From Shimazuella kribbensis DSM 45090 (lineage in GTDB: Bacteria > Bacillota > Bacilli > Thermoactinomycetales > Thermoactinomycetaceae): DNA of 64,000 nucleotides. The stretch covers positions 1 to 64,000 of the forward strand of contig NZ_ATZF01000005.1 in NCBI RefSeq assembly GCF_000428065.1. The letters are read 5' to 3'. The position numbers and the translations under genes were made by a program. Numbering within the stretch: position 1 is the first letter of the stretch; every line of letters starts with the position of its first letter. The notes under the pieces are model-generated. The model searched no databases, was not told the origin of the DNA, and saw only the letters and a list, made by a program, of their open reading frames with translations. This document shows positions 46,092 to 55,461 of the stretch, piece by piece.

Positions 46092-46994
46092 TTGAAAATT
46101 GCAATAACAGGATCAACTGGTATGGTTGGACAACGCTTGGTCCAATCTTTAGGTGATCAAGGACATGAAATTTTCCGTGTGATACGAGCACGCAACAGGA
46201 ATTTTAAAGAAGCAACGATTTCATGGGATCCAGAGAAGCAATTTTTGGATGTACAGCAACTAGATGGAATGGATGTCGTCATTCATTTAGCAGGTGAAAA
46301 TATTAGTAAACGATGGACAAAAAATCAGAAAGAAAGAATCAAAAAAAGTAGAATACTAGGCACAAAGTTATTATCTACATCATTAGCTCGATTGAAAAAC
46401 CCGCCAAAAAGTTTATTATCTGCTTCTGCTATTGGATATTACGGCAATCACCCTTATTCTGACTTACTAGATGAAAAAAGTGAACAAGGAAAAGGGTTTT
46501 TAGCTGATGTAGTCCAAAACTGGGAAGAGGCAACCTTACCAGCCAAAGAAAAAGGTATACGTGTGGTACATATGCGATTCGGTGTTATTTTGGACAGGCA
46601 TTCGGGTGCTCTGCAAAAGATGTTGTTCCCTTTTCGATGTGGTTTAGGTGGAAAGATTGGAACTGGTAGACAAGCATTTAGTTGGATCGCCTTAGAGGAA
46701 ATACCACCACTCGTTCAATTTTTAATAGAGAAAGAGGATCTTCATGGTGCAGTAAATGCAGTCAGTCCAGAACCAGTCACCAACTATCGGTTTACCAAGA
46801 CATTAGGGAGTGTATTAAAACGTCCAACCATTTTTCCCATACCTGTTTTTTTATTGAAAGCGATCTATGGGGAAATGGCTGAAGAATTATTGGTAGAAGG
46901 TAACAGAGTATCTTCTAAAAAACTAATGGATAGTGGATATACTTTTCAGTATTCGGACTTAAAACGAACCTTAGAGCATATGTTTAACAACTAG
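46092..46994 (+). CDS. TIGR01777 family NAD(P)-dependent epimerase-like protein (YfhF-like)
   Basis: A 300-residue Rossmann-fold protein of the extended SDR class. It shows the N-terminal nucleotide motif ITGSTGMVGQRLVQ, the conserved HLAGENISKRWT, SASAIGYYG and the C-terminal DUF1731 region VEGNRVSSKKLMDSGYTFQY. Substrate unknown. The start is TTG 46092, six bases behind GGAGGG. It heads a run of three close genes with a TspO protein and an SRPBCC protein, an association also seen in other bacteria. Confidence 0.85.
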   Translation: MKIAITGSTGMVGQRLVQSLGDQGHEIFRVIRARNRNFKEATISWDPEKQFLDVQQLDGMDVVIHLAGENISKRWTKNQKERIKKSRILGTKLLSTSLARLKNPPKSLLSASAIGYYGNHPYSDLLDEKSEQGKGFLADVVQNWEEATLPAKEKGIRVVHMRFGVILDRHSGALQKMLFPFRCGLGGKIGTGRQAFSWIALEEIPPLVQFLIEKEDLHGAVNAVSPEPVTNYRFTKTLGSVLKRPTIFPIPVFLLKAIYGEMAEELLVEGNRVSSKKLMDSGYTFQYSDLKRTLEHMFNN

Positions 46995-47002
46995 AAGGGG
47001 GA

Positions 47003-47497
47003 GTGGTGGTGAAAGAACGTAGACATGCAATACTTTCTTTTGCAACGTTTCTATCGATTTGTTTTTTGGTGGCGTTATTGGGGTCACTGATCACTGATAC
47101 TGGAGAGAATAGTTGGTTCAATGGATTGCAAAAGCCAGCTTTTCAACCTCCGGATTGGCTATTTGGACCTGTTTGGACTGTATTATACATACTTATTGCT
47201 GTATCGGGTTGGCTTGTATATGTTCGTGAGAAAACACTTATTCGTAAATTTGTCTTACAAGTATATGGTGCCCAACTTATTTTAAATTTGATATGGACTT
47301 GGTTATTTTTTTGGCTGCAATCCCCATTAATTGCTTTAATTGATATTGTTATCCTTTTTTGTATAATATGTTATTTTATTGTAATTTCCAGAAATTTGAC
47401 TAAGTGGGCAGCAATACTATTTCTTCCGTATGCCCTTTGGGTGGGGTTTGCAGCATTACTCAATTTATCTATATGGATGTTAAATCCAGTATCGTAA
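47003..47497 (+). CDS. tspO: TspO/MBR family protein
   Basis: A 164-residue five-helix membrane protein rich in Trp: NSWFNGLQKPAFQPPDWLFG, then PVWTVLYILIAVSGWLVY and NLIWTWLFFWLQSP, matching TspO/CrtK/MBR tryptophan-rich sensory proteins that bind porphyrins and relate to stress and light response. It starts at one of three consecutive GTG codons behind GAAGGGGG. It is located nine bases after the TIGR01777 gene and 15 bases before the SRPBCC gene. Confidence 0.9.
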   Translation: MVVKERRHAILSFATFLSICFLVALLGSLITDTGENSWFNGLQKPAFQPPDWLFGPVWTVLYILIAVSGWLVYVREKTLIRKFVLQVYGAQLILNLIWTWLFFWLQSPLIALIDIVILFCIICYFIVISRNLTKWAAILFLPYALWVGFAALLNLSIWMLNPVS

Positions 47498-47511
47498 TAG
47501 GAGAATTAGGA

Positions 47512-47982
47512 ATGAAAATATATCGAAAAGAACATACACAACATTTACATGTTTCGCTAGATGAGGCATGGTCTTATTTTTCAAATCCTGTCAATCTTGC
47601 GGACATAACTCCTAGTTGGTTAAGGTTTCGTTTAATAAGTTCCTTACCACAAGAAATATATCCAGGTCTAATTCTTACATATCAGATAACACCAATTTCG
47701 CGCATTCCTTTTTCTTGGGTTACAGAGATAACACATGTGAAAGAAAAAGAGTATTTTGTAGATGAACAGCGATTTGGACCATATGCTTTTTGGCACCATC
47801 AACATCATTTCCGTCAGTTAGATAATAGTGTTGAGATGACAGATATTGTGCACTATGCTATGCCTTTTGGTCCCATTGGACAATTATTTCATCCCTTGTT
47901 GGTGAAAAATAAAGTGGAAGATATTTTTGAATATAGAAGAAAGAAAATTAAAAAAATATTTATTCCAAATGGCGAAAATTAA
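47512..47982 (+). CDS. SRPBCC family protein (cyclase/dehydrase-like)
   Basis: A 156-residue START/SRPBCC-fold protein: HLHVSLDEAWSYFSNPVNLA, ITPSWLRFRLISSLPQEIYP and the late VEMTDIVHYAMPFGPIGQLF. Such proteins bind hydrophobic ligands and are often encoded next to TIGR01777 epimerases, as here. The start is ATG 47512 with AGGAG nine bases upstream; the open frame extends upstream into the tspO gene without a ribosome site. Terminator right after. Confidence 0.8.
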   Translation: MKIYRKEHTQHLHVSLDEAWSYFSNPVNLADITPSWLRFRLISSLPQEIYPGLILTYQITPISRIPFSWVTEITHVKEKEYFVDEQRFGPYAFWHHQHHFRQLDNSVEMTDIVHYAMPFGPIGQLFHPLLVKNKVEDIFEYRRKKIKKIFIPNGEN

Positions 47983-47992
47983 GATGTACATC

Positions 47993-48027
47993 TGAGCCTC
48001 CTTTACTAGAAAAGGTGGCTTTTTTTG
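47993..48027 (+). terminator. Terminator after the tspO cluster
   Basis: GAGCCTCCTTT ACTA GAAAAGGTGGCTTTTTTT: stem AGCCTCCTTT / AAAAGGTGGCT with a mismatch, then a T run. Confidence 0.75.
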
Positions 48028-48112
48028 AGCATTGGAAAGAGGCGGGTGAATGTTTTTGTCGAAATAAAAGGCGATTTGTCAAGAGCTAATATCCGAAAAA
48101 TATGAAAAAGTG

Positions 48113-48142
48113 TTGAAATTGGGGTTTAATCTGTAATAATAT
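48113..48142 (+). promoter_or_regulatory. Candidate promoter of the sortase/secretion operon
   Basis: TTGAAA (48113-48118) and TAATAT (48137-48142) spaced by 18 bases. It is the only good candidate between the tspO-cluster terminator and the LPXTA protein gene, and would drive nine genes. Confidence 0.5.
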
Positions 48143-48281
48143 AGAGAAAAGACGCACATTTAGTTCTATTTTTTTTCATATTAAGAAGCAGGAAAGATGA
48201 AATTTGCTGAATGATGATAGAACAAGATTTGGTGAAGCTGACCAAATCTTTTTTCGCTCAAGATTTGAAGGAGGCATTCCG

Positions 48282-49154
48282 TTGCAAAAGGATCCAAAAA
48301 GAGTATTGGAATCTTTACGTGTAGAAGAAGAAGATCCGCTGTTACATCATCGACCTAGGAAGTTTCGCAAGCGAAAAAACGAGTTGAGTCAAGTATCCAA
48401 TACAGCAATTCTTTCTCTTTGCTTGGTAACAGGGCTGTCTTCGGGTGTAGGGAGTGCATTTGCTAATACACAAGATGGAAATCCCCAGAATAAAGCACCT
48501 CTAGACGAACCTCCTTCAAAAGTGGAGTTAGACAAAGAAGTCAAATTACCACAAATGAAGGTTCCACAAACCAATTCTAGTGAAATTACACCAAGTAACC
48601 CTCCACTAGATGAGCCTGCATCAGATGTGACAGATCAACAACAACCCGAAAACAGTAAAAACAATCAAGAGCATATAGAAAAGGGTAATGGAGAATCTTC
48701 AAAACAAGTCCAAAAACAACAGACAACTGAAACCAAACGAAAAAAAGAACAGTCTGACACTGTAAAAGATGAGACCAAATCAAAACAAAAAGTGGAACAA
48801 CCAAAAAAAGAAGAAAAAGCCCCTCAGAAAGAACAAAAGAATAATCCGGTAAACAAAGAAGAAGCAGAAAAGTCGACTTCTTCAAAACAAATGAAACAGG
48901 AAAATGTAAACAATAAGGTACCACCAGCTGATTCTTCCACTCCAAGTGACAAACAAGAGCAAAAGATAGAGGAAGAAGCAAAAAATACGAATAATGAATC
49001 GATAAATCAATCCTTGGATGTATTGTTGCCCGAAACAGAAGAGGGCGGGGAATTACCTGAAACAGCAGGTAATGACTTAAATCAAGTAGCACTAGGTGCA
49101 GGTATCGCTTTAGCTGGGGTTGTTTTACTGAAACGTAAACGTGAACAATCTTAA
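48282..49154 (+). CDS. LPXTA-type cell-wall-anchored surface protein with charged stalk
   Basis: A 290-residue exported protein. It has a long basic N-region (LHHRPRKFRKRKNELSQ) before the signal helix (AILSLCLVTGLSSGVGSAFA, about residues 42-61), then a Lys/Glu/Gln/Pro-rich low-complexity stalk of about 190 residues without a recognisable folded domain. The sorting signal is LPETAG at 258-263, a hydrophobic helix and the tail KRKREQS. The start is TTG 48282, with GAAGGAGG eight bases upstream. The following gene is a class D sortase, which prefers LPxTA, so it is the likely anchoring enzyme. It is first gene of the secretion operon. Confidence 0.85.
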   Translation: MQKDPKRVLESLRVEEEDPLLHHRPRKFRKRKNELSQVSNTAILSLCLVTGLSSGVGSAFANTQDGNPQNKAPLDEPPSKVELDKEVKLPQMKVPQTNSSEITPSNPPLDEPASDVTDQQQPENSKNNQEHIEKGNGESSKQVQKQQTTETKRKKEQSDTVKDETKSKQKVEQPKKEEKAPQKEQKNNPVNKEEAEKSTSSKQMKQENVNNKVPPADSSTPSDKQEQKIEEEAKNTNNESINQSLDVLLPETEEGGELPETAGNDLNQVALGAGIALAGVVLLKRKREQS

Positions 49155-49751
49155 ATGAAATGGGATCGTATTATCGCCCTTATCTCTGTGATGGTAGGAG
49201 TAGCATATGGGAGCTACTCACTTATTCTATACTTCCAAAAATTACAAAATAATGAATCAATCATTTCAACCGCCGATGTTGTAAAACAAGAAAAAAATGC
49301 CAAATCACAGCCGGGTATGGAATTGCCAATTATTGTTCCAAAAGATCAACGTCCTAAAACTGGACAACATTTTGCTGATCTAATTATCCCAAGGTTACAA
49401 GTGAAAATTCCTGTAATTGAGGGTACACATGAAGATGAGCTGAGTGTGGGTGCAGGGCATTATGCAGGTAGTGTTTTACCTGGTGAGGGAGACAATTGTG
49501 TGATAGCAGGTCATCGTGATACTGTTTTCCGACGTATGGGTCAATTGAAAAATGGAGATATTTTACAAATATCTTCTAACCAAGGTGTATTTACGTACCG
49601 TATACGCAAGATGTGGATTACAAACCCTGATGATCGTACTGTCATCGTTTCTCGTGATGAACCGATTTTAACATTAGCAACATGTTACCCATTCACTTTT
49701 ATCGGACCTGCTCCCAAACGTTACATAATTGAAGCAATATTAGTGAAGTAA
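49155..49751 (+). CDS. srtD: Class D sortase
   Basis: A 198-residue membrane-anchored transpeptidase (N-terminal helix, residues about 6-26). The catalytic triad is His120 (IAGHRDTVF), Cys177 (LTLATCYPF) and Arg189 (PAPKR); the TLATCYPF form is typical of class D. It cleaves LPxTA-type signals between Thr and Ala and joins the protein to the cell wall. It starts immediately after the stop of its probable substrate gene, so translation is coupled. Its location as second gene of a conjugation-like operon is unusual. Confidence 0.92.
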   Translation: MKWDRIIALISVMVGVAYGSYSLILYFQKLQNNESIISTADVVKQEKNAKSQPGMELPIIVPKDQRPKTGQHFADLIIPRLQVKIPVIEGTHEDELSVGAGHYAGSVLPGEGDNCVIAGHRDTVFRRMGQLKNGDILQISSNQGVFTYRIRKMWITNPDDRTVIVSRDEPILTLATCYPFTFIGPAPKRYIIEAILVK

Positions 49752-49771
49752 ATTGAAGGAGATTTTCATCC

Positions 49772-50656
49772 ATGAATCGTTTAAACAAACAGAGGATGAC
49801 TCGGACATTGTTTTGGGGGTTGCTAATTTACACTGCTTTGAGTTCAACCATTGCTTGGTCCATTCAATTTGGACTTATAAATATAGAGCCAAGAAGAGTA
49901 CAAGCAACAGATGAGCAGAAAAAACCTCCCAATGAAACGAGAGAGCTTGCTTTTGCTGAACAATTTGCGAAAGAATACTTTTTTTGGACCATCGGAAAAG
50001 AGGAAAGTAGAAAACAACGTCTACAACCTTTTCTAAATAGTAATTTAGATGTGCAAGCTGGTTTGGATATGAAAGAAGCAAAATATAATTCGTACACCCA
50101 AAATATAAACGCTTGGCAAGTGAAGGATCGTGGGGATGGAGTAAAGGAAGTTACCGTTTTTGCGGAAACAATCTTAACGAATCTTACTAATTCTTCAGAT
50201 CAAAAAAGAGTAGATCGTTATATTGTTGTTCCGATAAAACAAGCAGGAGATTCGTTTCGAGTAGTAGATTTTCCTTACTTGATTCCCCCTCCTGTGTCGA
50301 GTGATATTACAATGGAAGAGCCTAAATCAAACGGTAGTCCTGTTTCTGGAGAGATTGCAAATCAAGCGGAAACTTTCATGCAAACGTTTTGGAAGGTGTA
50401 CACCAATGGAGAACCACAAGAGATTGCTTATTATTTCAAAAATAAACAAGCCTCTGCTGGTTTAACCTCCATTCAAAGTTTTGTTAGTATGGATAATTTG
50501 GTCGTTTCTCAGGTGGACGATCAATATATGGTCAACTGTAATGTTACCTTACGAGATGTACAAACAGGCGTACAGTTTGTGAGCCACTATGTTTTTACAT
50601 TGGTACAGGAAAGTGACCGTTGGTATGTAATATCGATGAAACAAGGAGAGGTATAG
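49772..50656 (+). CDS. TcpC/VirB8-like conjugation protein
   Basis: A 294-residue protein with an N-terminal membrane helix (residues about 9-30) and two NTF2-like domains (residues about 50-175: LAFAEQFAKEYFFWTIGKEE; and 195-290: ANQAETFMQTFWKVYTNGEP). This double-domain layout is that of TcpC from plasmid pCW3 and of Tn916 Orf13-type proteins, which are core parts of Gram-positive conjugation channels. AAGGAGA precedes the ATG. It follows srtD by 20 bases and is within four bases of the next gene. Confidence 0.82.
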   Translation: MNRLNKQRMTRTLFWGLLIYTALSSTIAWSIQFGLINIEPRRVQATDEQKKPPNETRELAFAEQFAKEYFFWTIGKEESRKQRLQPFLNSNLDVQAGLDMKEAKYNSYTQNINAWQVKDRGDGVKEVTVFAETILTNLTNSSDQKRVDRYIVVPIKQAGDSFRVVDFPYLIPPPVSSDITMEEPKSNGSPVSGEIANQAETFMQTFWKVYTNGEPQEIAYYFKNKQASAGLTSIQSFVSMDNLVVSQVDDQYMVNCNVTLRDVQTGVQFVSHYVFTLVQESDRWYVISMKQGEV

Positions 50657-50659
50657 AGT

Positions 50660-50926
50660 ATGAATACAAATGCCATTCTTACATGGTTAGCGGCGGAGGG
50701 CCCAGGGAAAAAACTTCAAGATACAATGGGGAGTGAAATAGGTGCAATCTTTTTACTCATCATTATCTTTGTTAGTGTCACATTGTTTTGGAAACGTGCG
50801 TTTACAGCGTTTTTAGGATTCGTACTTTTTGCTATGTTGGTTAGTGTTTTTGTATTTAAACCTGAGTTTGTGCAGCAAATGGGTCAAAATGGATTTCAAT
50901 GGCTCTTTGAGGCTTATCTAAAATGA
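50660..50926 (+). CDS. TcpD-like small membrane protein of the secretion operon
   Basis: An 88-residue protein with two hydrophobic helices (AIFLLIIIFVSVTLFWKRAF and FLGFVLFAMLVSVFVFK) separated by a short basic turn. Size, position and topology fit the TcpD family of small conjugation proteins, although sequence motifs are scarce. AGAGGT precedes the ATG. Its end overlaps the next gene by four bases (ATGA). Confidence 0.65.
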   Translation: MNTNAILTWLAAEGPGKKLQDTMGSEIGAIFLLIIIFVSVTLFWKRAFTAFLGFVLFAMLVSVFVFKPEFVQQMGQNGFQWLFEAYLK

Positions 50927-51324
50927 AACAGATCCGAATATACAACCAAGTATTTCGCATAGAAAAAACGGTTTATTCCATTCAAGGAATTCCCTTACCT
51001 ATACCTGTTTCCTATAGGCAGTTGGCGTTTTTTGTTGGTACTTTGTTTATCATGCTATTACTAAACACTCTGCCATTCATGAATTGGTTTGGGAACTACT
51101 ATTTGGTGAAATTTATTGGGGTACCTATTTTAGTATCTTGGTTTTTTACCCGAAAAACGTTAGATGGAAAAGCGCCTCACCGCTTTTTGTTTCGTTATTT
51201 TGAACATCTCATATCTCATCATTATTTTGCTCGCTATCAAAACATTGAAAAGACAACGAATGCAAAGTACCAGTACGAAGGTGAAGTTGCTTTTCGTTTC
51301 AACAGTGGAGGTGACAATATTTGA
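50923..51324 (+). CDS. TcpE-like conjugation protein
   Basis: A 133-residue protein with two membrane helices (QLAFFVGTLFIMLLLNTLPF and YYLVKFIGVPILVSWFF) followed by a basic tail with HRFLFRYFEHLISHHYFARY. This is the TcpE/conjugation-membrane-protein pattern (homologues in Tn916, ICEBs1 ConE neighbours and pCW3). It overlaps both neighbours by four bases, so these three genes are translationally coupled and precede the VirB4-like ATPase. Confidence 0.75.
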   Translation: MKQIRIYNQVFRIEKTVYSIQGIPLPIPVSYRQLAFFVGTLFIMLLLNTLPFMNWFGNYYLVKFIGVPILVSWFFTRKTLDGKAPHRFLFRYFEHLISHHYFARYQNIEKTTNAKYQYEGEVAFRFNSGGDNI

Positions 51325-53801
51325 GCACCTTTCCTTTCCCGCTTAAATATTTTGAAAAAAATATTGTTTTTGCCCAAGATGGAACCGTTACTGCCTATTA
51401 TGAACTAGATGGCTATACTTATGATTACCTCACAGTTGATGACAAGCTTAGCCTCCATGGGAAATTGGAGGCTTTTTATTGGAATATGAATGCAGATATT
51501 CATTCTTTGATGATTCCTGTTTCCCAAGATTTAGATGAGAAAAAGTTATTCATGAAACAGTCTTTGGTGAGCAATTTGCTTCAACCTGGTGAGGATCATA
51601 TAAATGCAAGTGTAAAACATTTAAAAGAAAAAGAGTTAAATCAATATCGGTTTTTTATTGGCATTAAATTAAAGGAAACACAAGTTTCAGGACTTTCTTT
51701 CTTTCGCGAAATTTCCTATGCATGGCGTGACTTTAAAAGGTATTTGCTCAATAGTTCTGGGACCGATTTTCCTGAGATATTAGAAGAAGAATTACTAGCT
51801 TATCAAATTCAAGAGGAAACCATATTCTCTCGGTTGAATGGTTTTTTATCCGTGAAGCGTTTGAAAACGAGTGAGTTAGAATGGTTAATCCGAAGAGGAT
51901 TTTATCGAGGTATTGGTGATCCTCCTGGCAGATACCAATGGAAACCCAAAGCCATTTCTGTAAAAGTAAAAGGAAAAAAGGCAATTCGTCCAACTCGTGA
52001 TATTTTGACTTTGACAGAAGGGCGATTTGATGGGTCAGGTGGACGTCAACTGATAGTGGAGCAATTTGTATCTGGAAAACCGAGACAAGGCTATATGGCC
52101 TTCCTAACGATATCTCATATACCAGATAAAGCACCATTTCCTGGCACAGAGTGGTTGTATGGTTTGGGAAAACTTCCATTTCCGGTAGAGGCATCAGTCC
52201 GGACGGAGACAATTGAATACCGTAAGGCATTATCACAAGTGCAGAATAAAAAGAAAGAACTAAAAGCGGAAGATGAACACGCTACAGAGAGTGGAGAAGA
52301 TACTTCTTTTCATATATTGAATAGTCGTCAAGAAGCGTTAGAGCTTGAAAATAATTTAAGGGTGGATAAATTCCCATTGCTCCAGACATCTATTGTTTTA
52401 GGTGTAGCTGCAAAGAGTAAGGATGAATTACAATTACGAATTCAATTGATCAAAGATTTATATAGTGAAATGTTAGTGCAAGTAGAGATCCCATATGGGG
52501 ATCAGTGGCGAGGTTTTAATGAGTTTATCCCAGGTAGTAAAAGGTATATTACGGATTATGTTCATCACATGGACCCAACAGCGGCAGCTTCTAGTATGCT
52601 TGGTGCCGTACGTCAATTGGGGGATGAACATGGCTTCTTTATTGGGATGTCGAAAAACTTGCCGGTATTTTTTGAGCATGATCGAGGTCCGAAAGATAAA
52701 AAGCTAAGTACAACAGCTTCTGCTGCTTTTATAGGTTCCCTTGGAGCAGGGAAATCACTAGGAGCAAATTTGTTAGCATATCAAGCGCTTTTAAAGGGAT
52801 CGAAAGTTCTTATATTTGATCCAAAAGATGAGAGAGGTCATTGGGCAAAAATGCTTCCTGAGCTGGAACCAATAACCAATACCATTACACTGCGAGCAGG
52901 TATACAAGATCGTGGAAAATTAGACCCACTTATGGGAGCCAAAACGCAGTCAGAGAAATTCGCAGCTTCTGAAACGGCAAAACGTATTTTGCAATTTTTG
53001 TCTCGTGCAGCAGATGGCACATACGAAGCAATTGTACTTGGCAAAGTAGTGGATCAAGTCATTAAAGCAGAAAAACCTTCCATGACCATGGTTTTAGAAG
53101 TGTTGATGGAAGGTATCCAAAAGTTACCAGAGAAAAGACAAGATAGTTTAGAGGAAATGATTGATGTTCTCAGTTATCTAGCGACCTCTGGGCAAGGGCA
53201 GCTATTGTTCGGTGATGGGACACAAGAAGCGATCGATTTGTCCAAACCCCTTACCATTCTGCAAATTGAGGATTTGCAACTTCCTGAGGAAAGTCAGACA
53301 GATTTTGGGCGTATGGGAATAGCATTATTAATGGCAATATCAGACTTTTCCCGCCGTTTTTCGAATCAATCTTCTGATCAATTCAAAATGGTGTTGTTTG
53401 ATGAATCTTGGCGGTTAGCCAAAGTAAGGGAAGGTCGAGCAATTCTCGAAGAACTTGTAAGGACAGGGCGTAGTAAAAATTCTGCCATCTATCTGATAAG
53501 TCAAAATGCCAAGGATATGTTAGGAGAAGAGATTCGTTCGAATTTGGGATGTCGTTTTGTGTTCCGTTGCCGCGATAATAAGGAAGCAGAGGCTGCTTGT
53601 AATATATTGGGAATTGAAGCGAATGAAAGAAACATCGAAAAAGTAAGAAATCTTCCTACAGGTACATGTCTCATGTCTGACCTTGAAAAGCGAGTGAATG
53701 AACTAGAAATCTGCATCATGGAAGATAGACTCCTACAAGCTTTTGATACAAGACCTGGCTCAAAAAAGCTACATATTGAGACAAAGACTATGAAAGTTTA
53801 G
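51321..53801 (+). CDS. VirB4/TcpF-like conjugation ATPase
   Basis: An 826-residue ATPase of the VirB4/TraE family that powers type IV secretion at the membrane. The N-terminal half (residues 1-440) is the family-specific assembly domain; the C-terminal half has Walker A GSLGAGKSLGANL (about residue 470) and Walker B FKMVLFDESWRLA (about residue 690), then TGRSKNSAIYLISQNAKD typical of VirB4. The start is TTG 51321 directly behind GGAGGTGA. All motifs look intact, in contrast to the second ATPase of the operon. Homologous to ICEBs1 ConE and Tn916 Orf16. Confidence 0.88.
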   Translation: MSTFPFPLKYFEKNIVFAQDGTVTAYYELDGYTYDYLTVDDKLSLHGKLEAFYWNMNADIHSLMIPVSQDLDEKKLFMKQSLVSNLLQPGEDHINASVKHLKEKELNQYRFFIGIKLKETQVSGLSFFREISYAWRDFKRYLLNSSGTDFPEILEEELLAYQIQEETIFSRLNGFLSVKRLKTSELEWLIRRGFYRGIGDPPGRYQWKPKAISVKVKGKKAIRPTRDILTLTEGRFDGSGGRQLIVEQFVSGKPRQGYMAFLTISHIPDKAPFPGTEWLYGLGKLPFPVEASVRTETIEYRKALSQVQNKKKELKAEDEHATESGEDTSFHILNSRQEALELENNLRVDKFPLLQTSIVLGVAAKSKDELQLRIQLIKDLYSEMLVQVEIPYGDQWRGFNEFIPGSKRYITDYVHHMDPTAAASSMLGAVRQLGDEHGFFIGMSKNLPVFFEHDRGPKDKKLSTTASAAFIGSLGAGKSLGANLLAYQALLKGSKVLIFDPKDERGHWAKMLPELEPITNTITLRAGIQDRGKLDPLMGAKTQSEKFAASETAKRILQFLSRAADGTYEAIVLGKVVDQVIKAEKPSMTMVLEVLMEGIQKLPEKRQDSLEEMIDVLSYLATSGQGQLLFGDGTQEAIDLSKPLTILQIEDLQLPEESQTDFGRMGIALLMAISDFSRRFSNQSSDQFKMVLFDESWRLAKVREGRAILEELVRTGRSKNSAIYLISQNAKDMLGEEIRSNLGCRFVFRCRDNKEAEAACNILGIEANERNIEKVRNLPTGTCLMSDLEKRVNELEICIMEDRLLQAFDTRPGSKKLHIETKTMKV

Positions 53802-53920
53802 GTATTACTGACTTTGATTATCGTTATACATGTAATCTCTTCCCTCTAGTGAAACGATATCTGTGTGAAACGGTGCTACTCAAAGTCAATAAATATCCAG
53901 CCTAGAGGTGAAGGGATTTC

Positions 53921-55450
53921 ATGAAAAAGGTAAACAGATGGTTGGCTGTAGGAGTATTGGTATGTTACCTGTGGACTTTTATGTTGGGTAATGCAAGTGC
54001 GGAAACACAAACGATACCGGATCAAACAGGGTATAATTTTATGTTTGATTCCTTGGTACACTATCCTGATGAACGGATCAAACAGGCTAAACAAAAAGGT
54101 TATGATGTCAAATACACGAAGTATAAACCGAGTCGGTATTATTTAGAAATTCAATTTGAAGACCACAATAATTGGAACATAGATGACTTTTCAGATTACG
54201 GATACAATCTCATTCATTGGTTGGTGATCAATTCTATATGGCAAATGCTGTTGATTTGGGACTTTTTGGTGATATCAGGCGTGGAAAATGGATTTTCTTT
54301 AGATATTGTCGATATTTTTGCCGATAAAGTAGATGCGATCATTCAAAAGTTCGTTGGTTTTAATGGCTATGTGGTAGGAAATTCAGGGATATGGGGAAAT
54401 TTCCTTACCTTTATGATTTTGTTAGCTGGTGCTTGGATTGCATACAAAGGTTTGTACAAACGAGATACTTCTAGTGCTTGGGCAGGGATCATCTCTACGA
54501 TTTTTATTTTGATGGTGTCTCTTGCATTTTTCAACAACTCTAGTGGTGTTATGCATTATTTAAATGGGATCAGTAGCGGAATTAGCCAAGAAATCATGGG
54601 TGTTGGATTACAGGCGGATATGGTTAGCAATGACCAAGTGAATGAAGAATCTACTCAGGATAAGAAACTCGAAAAGAAAAATCGATCTTCAGAAGAAAAT
54701 ACGGATCAATTTTCATCTCAAGTTTCCTCTTTTGTAGTAGCAGATAAATTGTACGATATGCTTATTTATCAGCCATATCTCATGTTGCAATATGGAACTA
54801 CATCAGGAGATCCCAAATTAACAGATGAGCGAATTGGAAGAATATTAGACAATAAACCAGGAAGTGCGACTAGAATACAAGCCGTCAATGAAGAACGGGT
54901 TGGAAACAGTTCATTAGGTTATGAACCAAATGTGATGGTTACCAATTTAGGTGTTTTTCAACGTTTAACATTTCTTGGATTACTAGCTGTTTCTCATCTT
55001 ATTTTGGGAGCTGTCTTCCTATTTGTAGCAGGTGCCATTTTGGTGTATCAATTTATTTTTGTCATCTTTGCTCTATTCGCCCCATTTGCTTTTCTGATGG
55101 CACTGTATCCAGCGTGGTCTGGATTGGCAATGGATTGGAGTAAGAAGTTTATTGGATTTCAGATATTAAAAATTGTTGTTGGTGTATTACTCAGCATGAT
55201 CTTAACTTTGTCGCAAATTTTGTACAATCTCACACCACCCCAAGAATTTGGTTATGCTTGGACAATTATTATGCAATTGATCTTGACAGTAGGGATTATT
55301 TGGAAGAGGAATGAACTTATCAGCATTGTTAATGGATCTCTTGGTAAATTCACTGCATACACAGATAATTCAGGGGATCTGTCCAAACAGTTTAAGAAAT
55401 ATATACAAACTGCTACAACTCGGATTGAAAAGATTAAATTTCCAAGATAG
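53921..55450 (+). CDS. VirB6/TcpH-like polytopic channel protein
   Basis: A 509-residue membrane protein with an N-terminal signal or first helix (RWLAVGVLVCYLWTFMLGNA, cleavage possible after SAE), an extracellular segment of about 80 residues, then at least seven helices split by a hydrophilic region (residues about 230-330, with QDKKLEKKNRSSEENTDQFS). This matches the TcpH/VirB6-type component that forms the inner-membrane channel. GAGGTGAAGGG precedes the ATG. The gap of 119 bases before it contains no ORF. Confidence 0.78.
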   Translation: MKKVNRWLAVGVLVCYLWTFMLGNASAETQTIPDQTGYNFMFDSLVHYPDERIKQAKQKGYDVKYTKYKPSRYYLEIQFEDHNNWNIDDFSDYGYNLIHWLVINSIWQMLLIWDFLVISGVENGFSLDIVDIFADKVDAIIQKFVGFNGYVVGNSGIWGNFLTFMILLAGAWIAYKGLYKRDTSSAWAGIISTIFILMVSLAFFNNSSGVMHYLNGISSGISQEIMGVGLQADMVSNDQVNEESTQDKKLEKKNRSSEENTDQFSSQVSSFVVADKLYDMLIYQPYLMLQYGTTSGDPKLTDERIGRILDNKPGSATRIQAVNEERVGNSSLGYEPNVMVTNLGVFQRLTFLGLLAVSHLILGAVFLFVAGAILVYQFIFVIFALFAPFAFLMALYPAWSGLAMDWSKKFIGFQILKIVVGVLLSMILTLSQILYNLTPPQEFGYAWTIIMQLILTVGIIWKRNELISIVNGSLGKFTAYTDNSGDLSKQFKKYIQTATTRIEKIKFPR

Positions 55451-55461
55451 GTGGGGGAAAC

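Noticed and set aside
48204-48281. Upstream extension of the LPXTA protein to 48204
   Set aside because: The TTG at 48282 has a near-perfect GAAGGAGG site, whereas the upstream start has a weaker context and would add 26 residues that do not look like a signal n-region.
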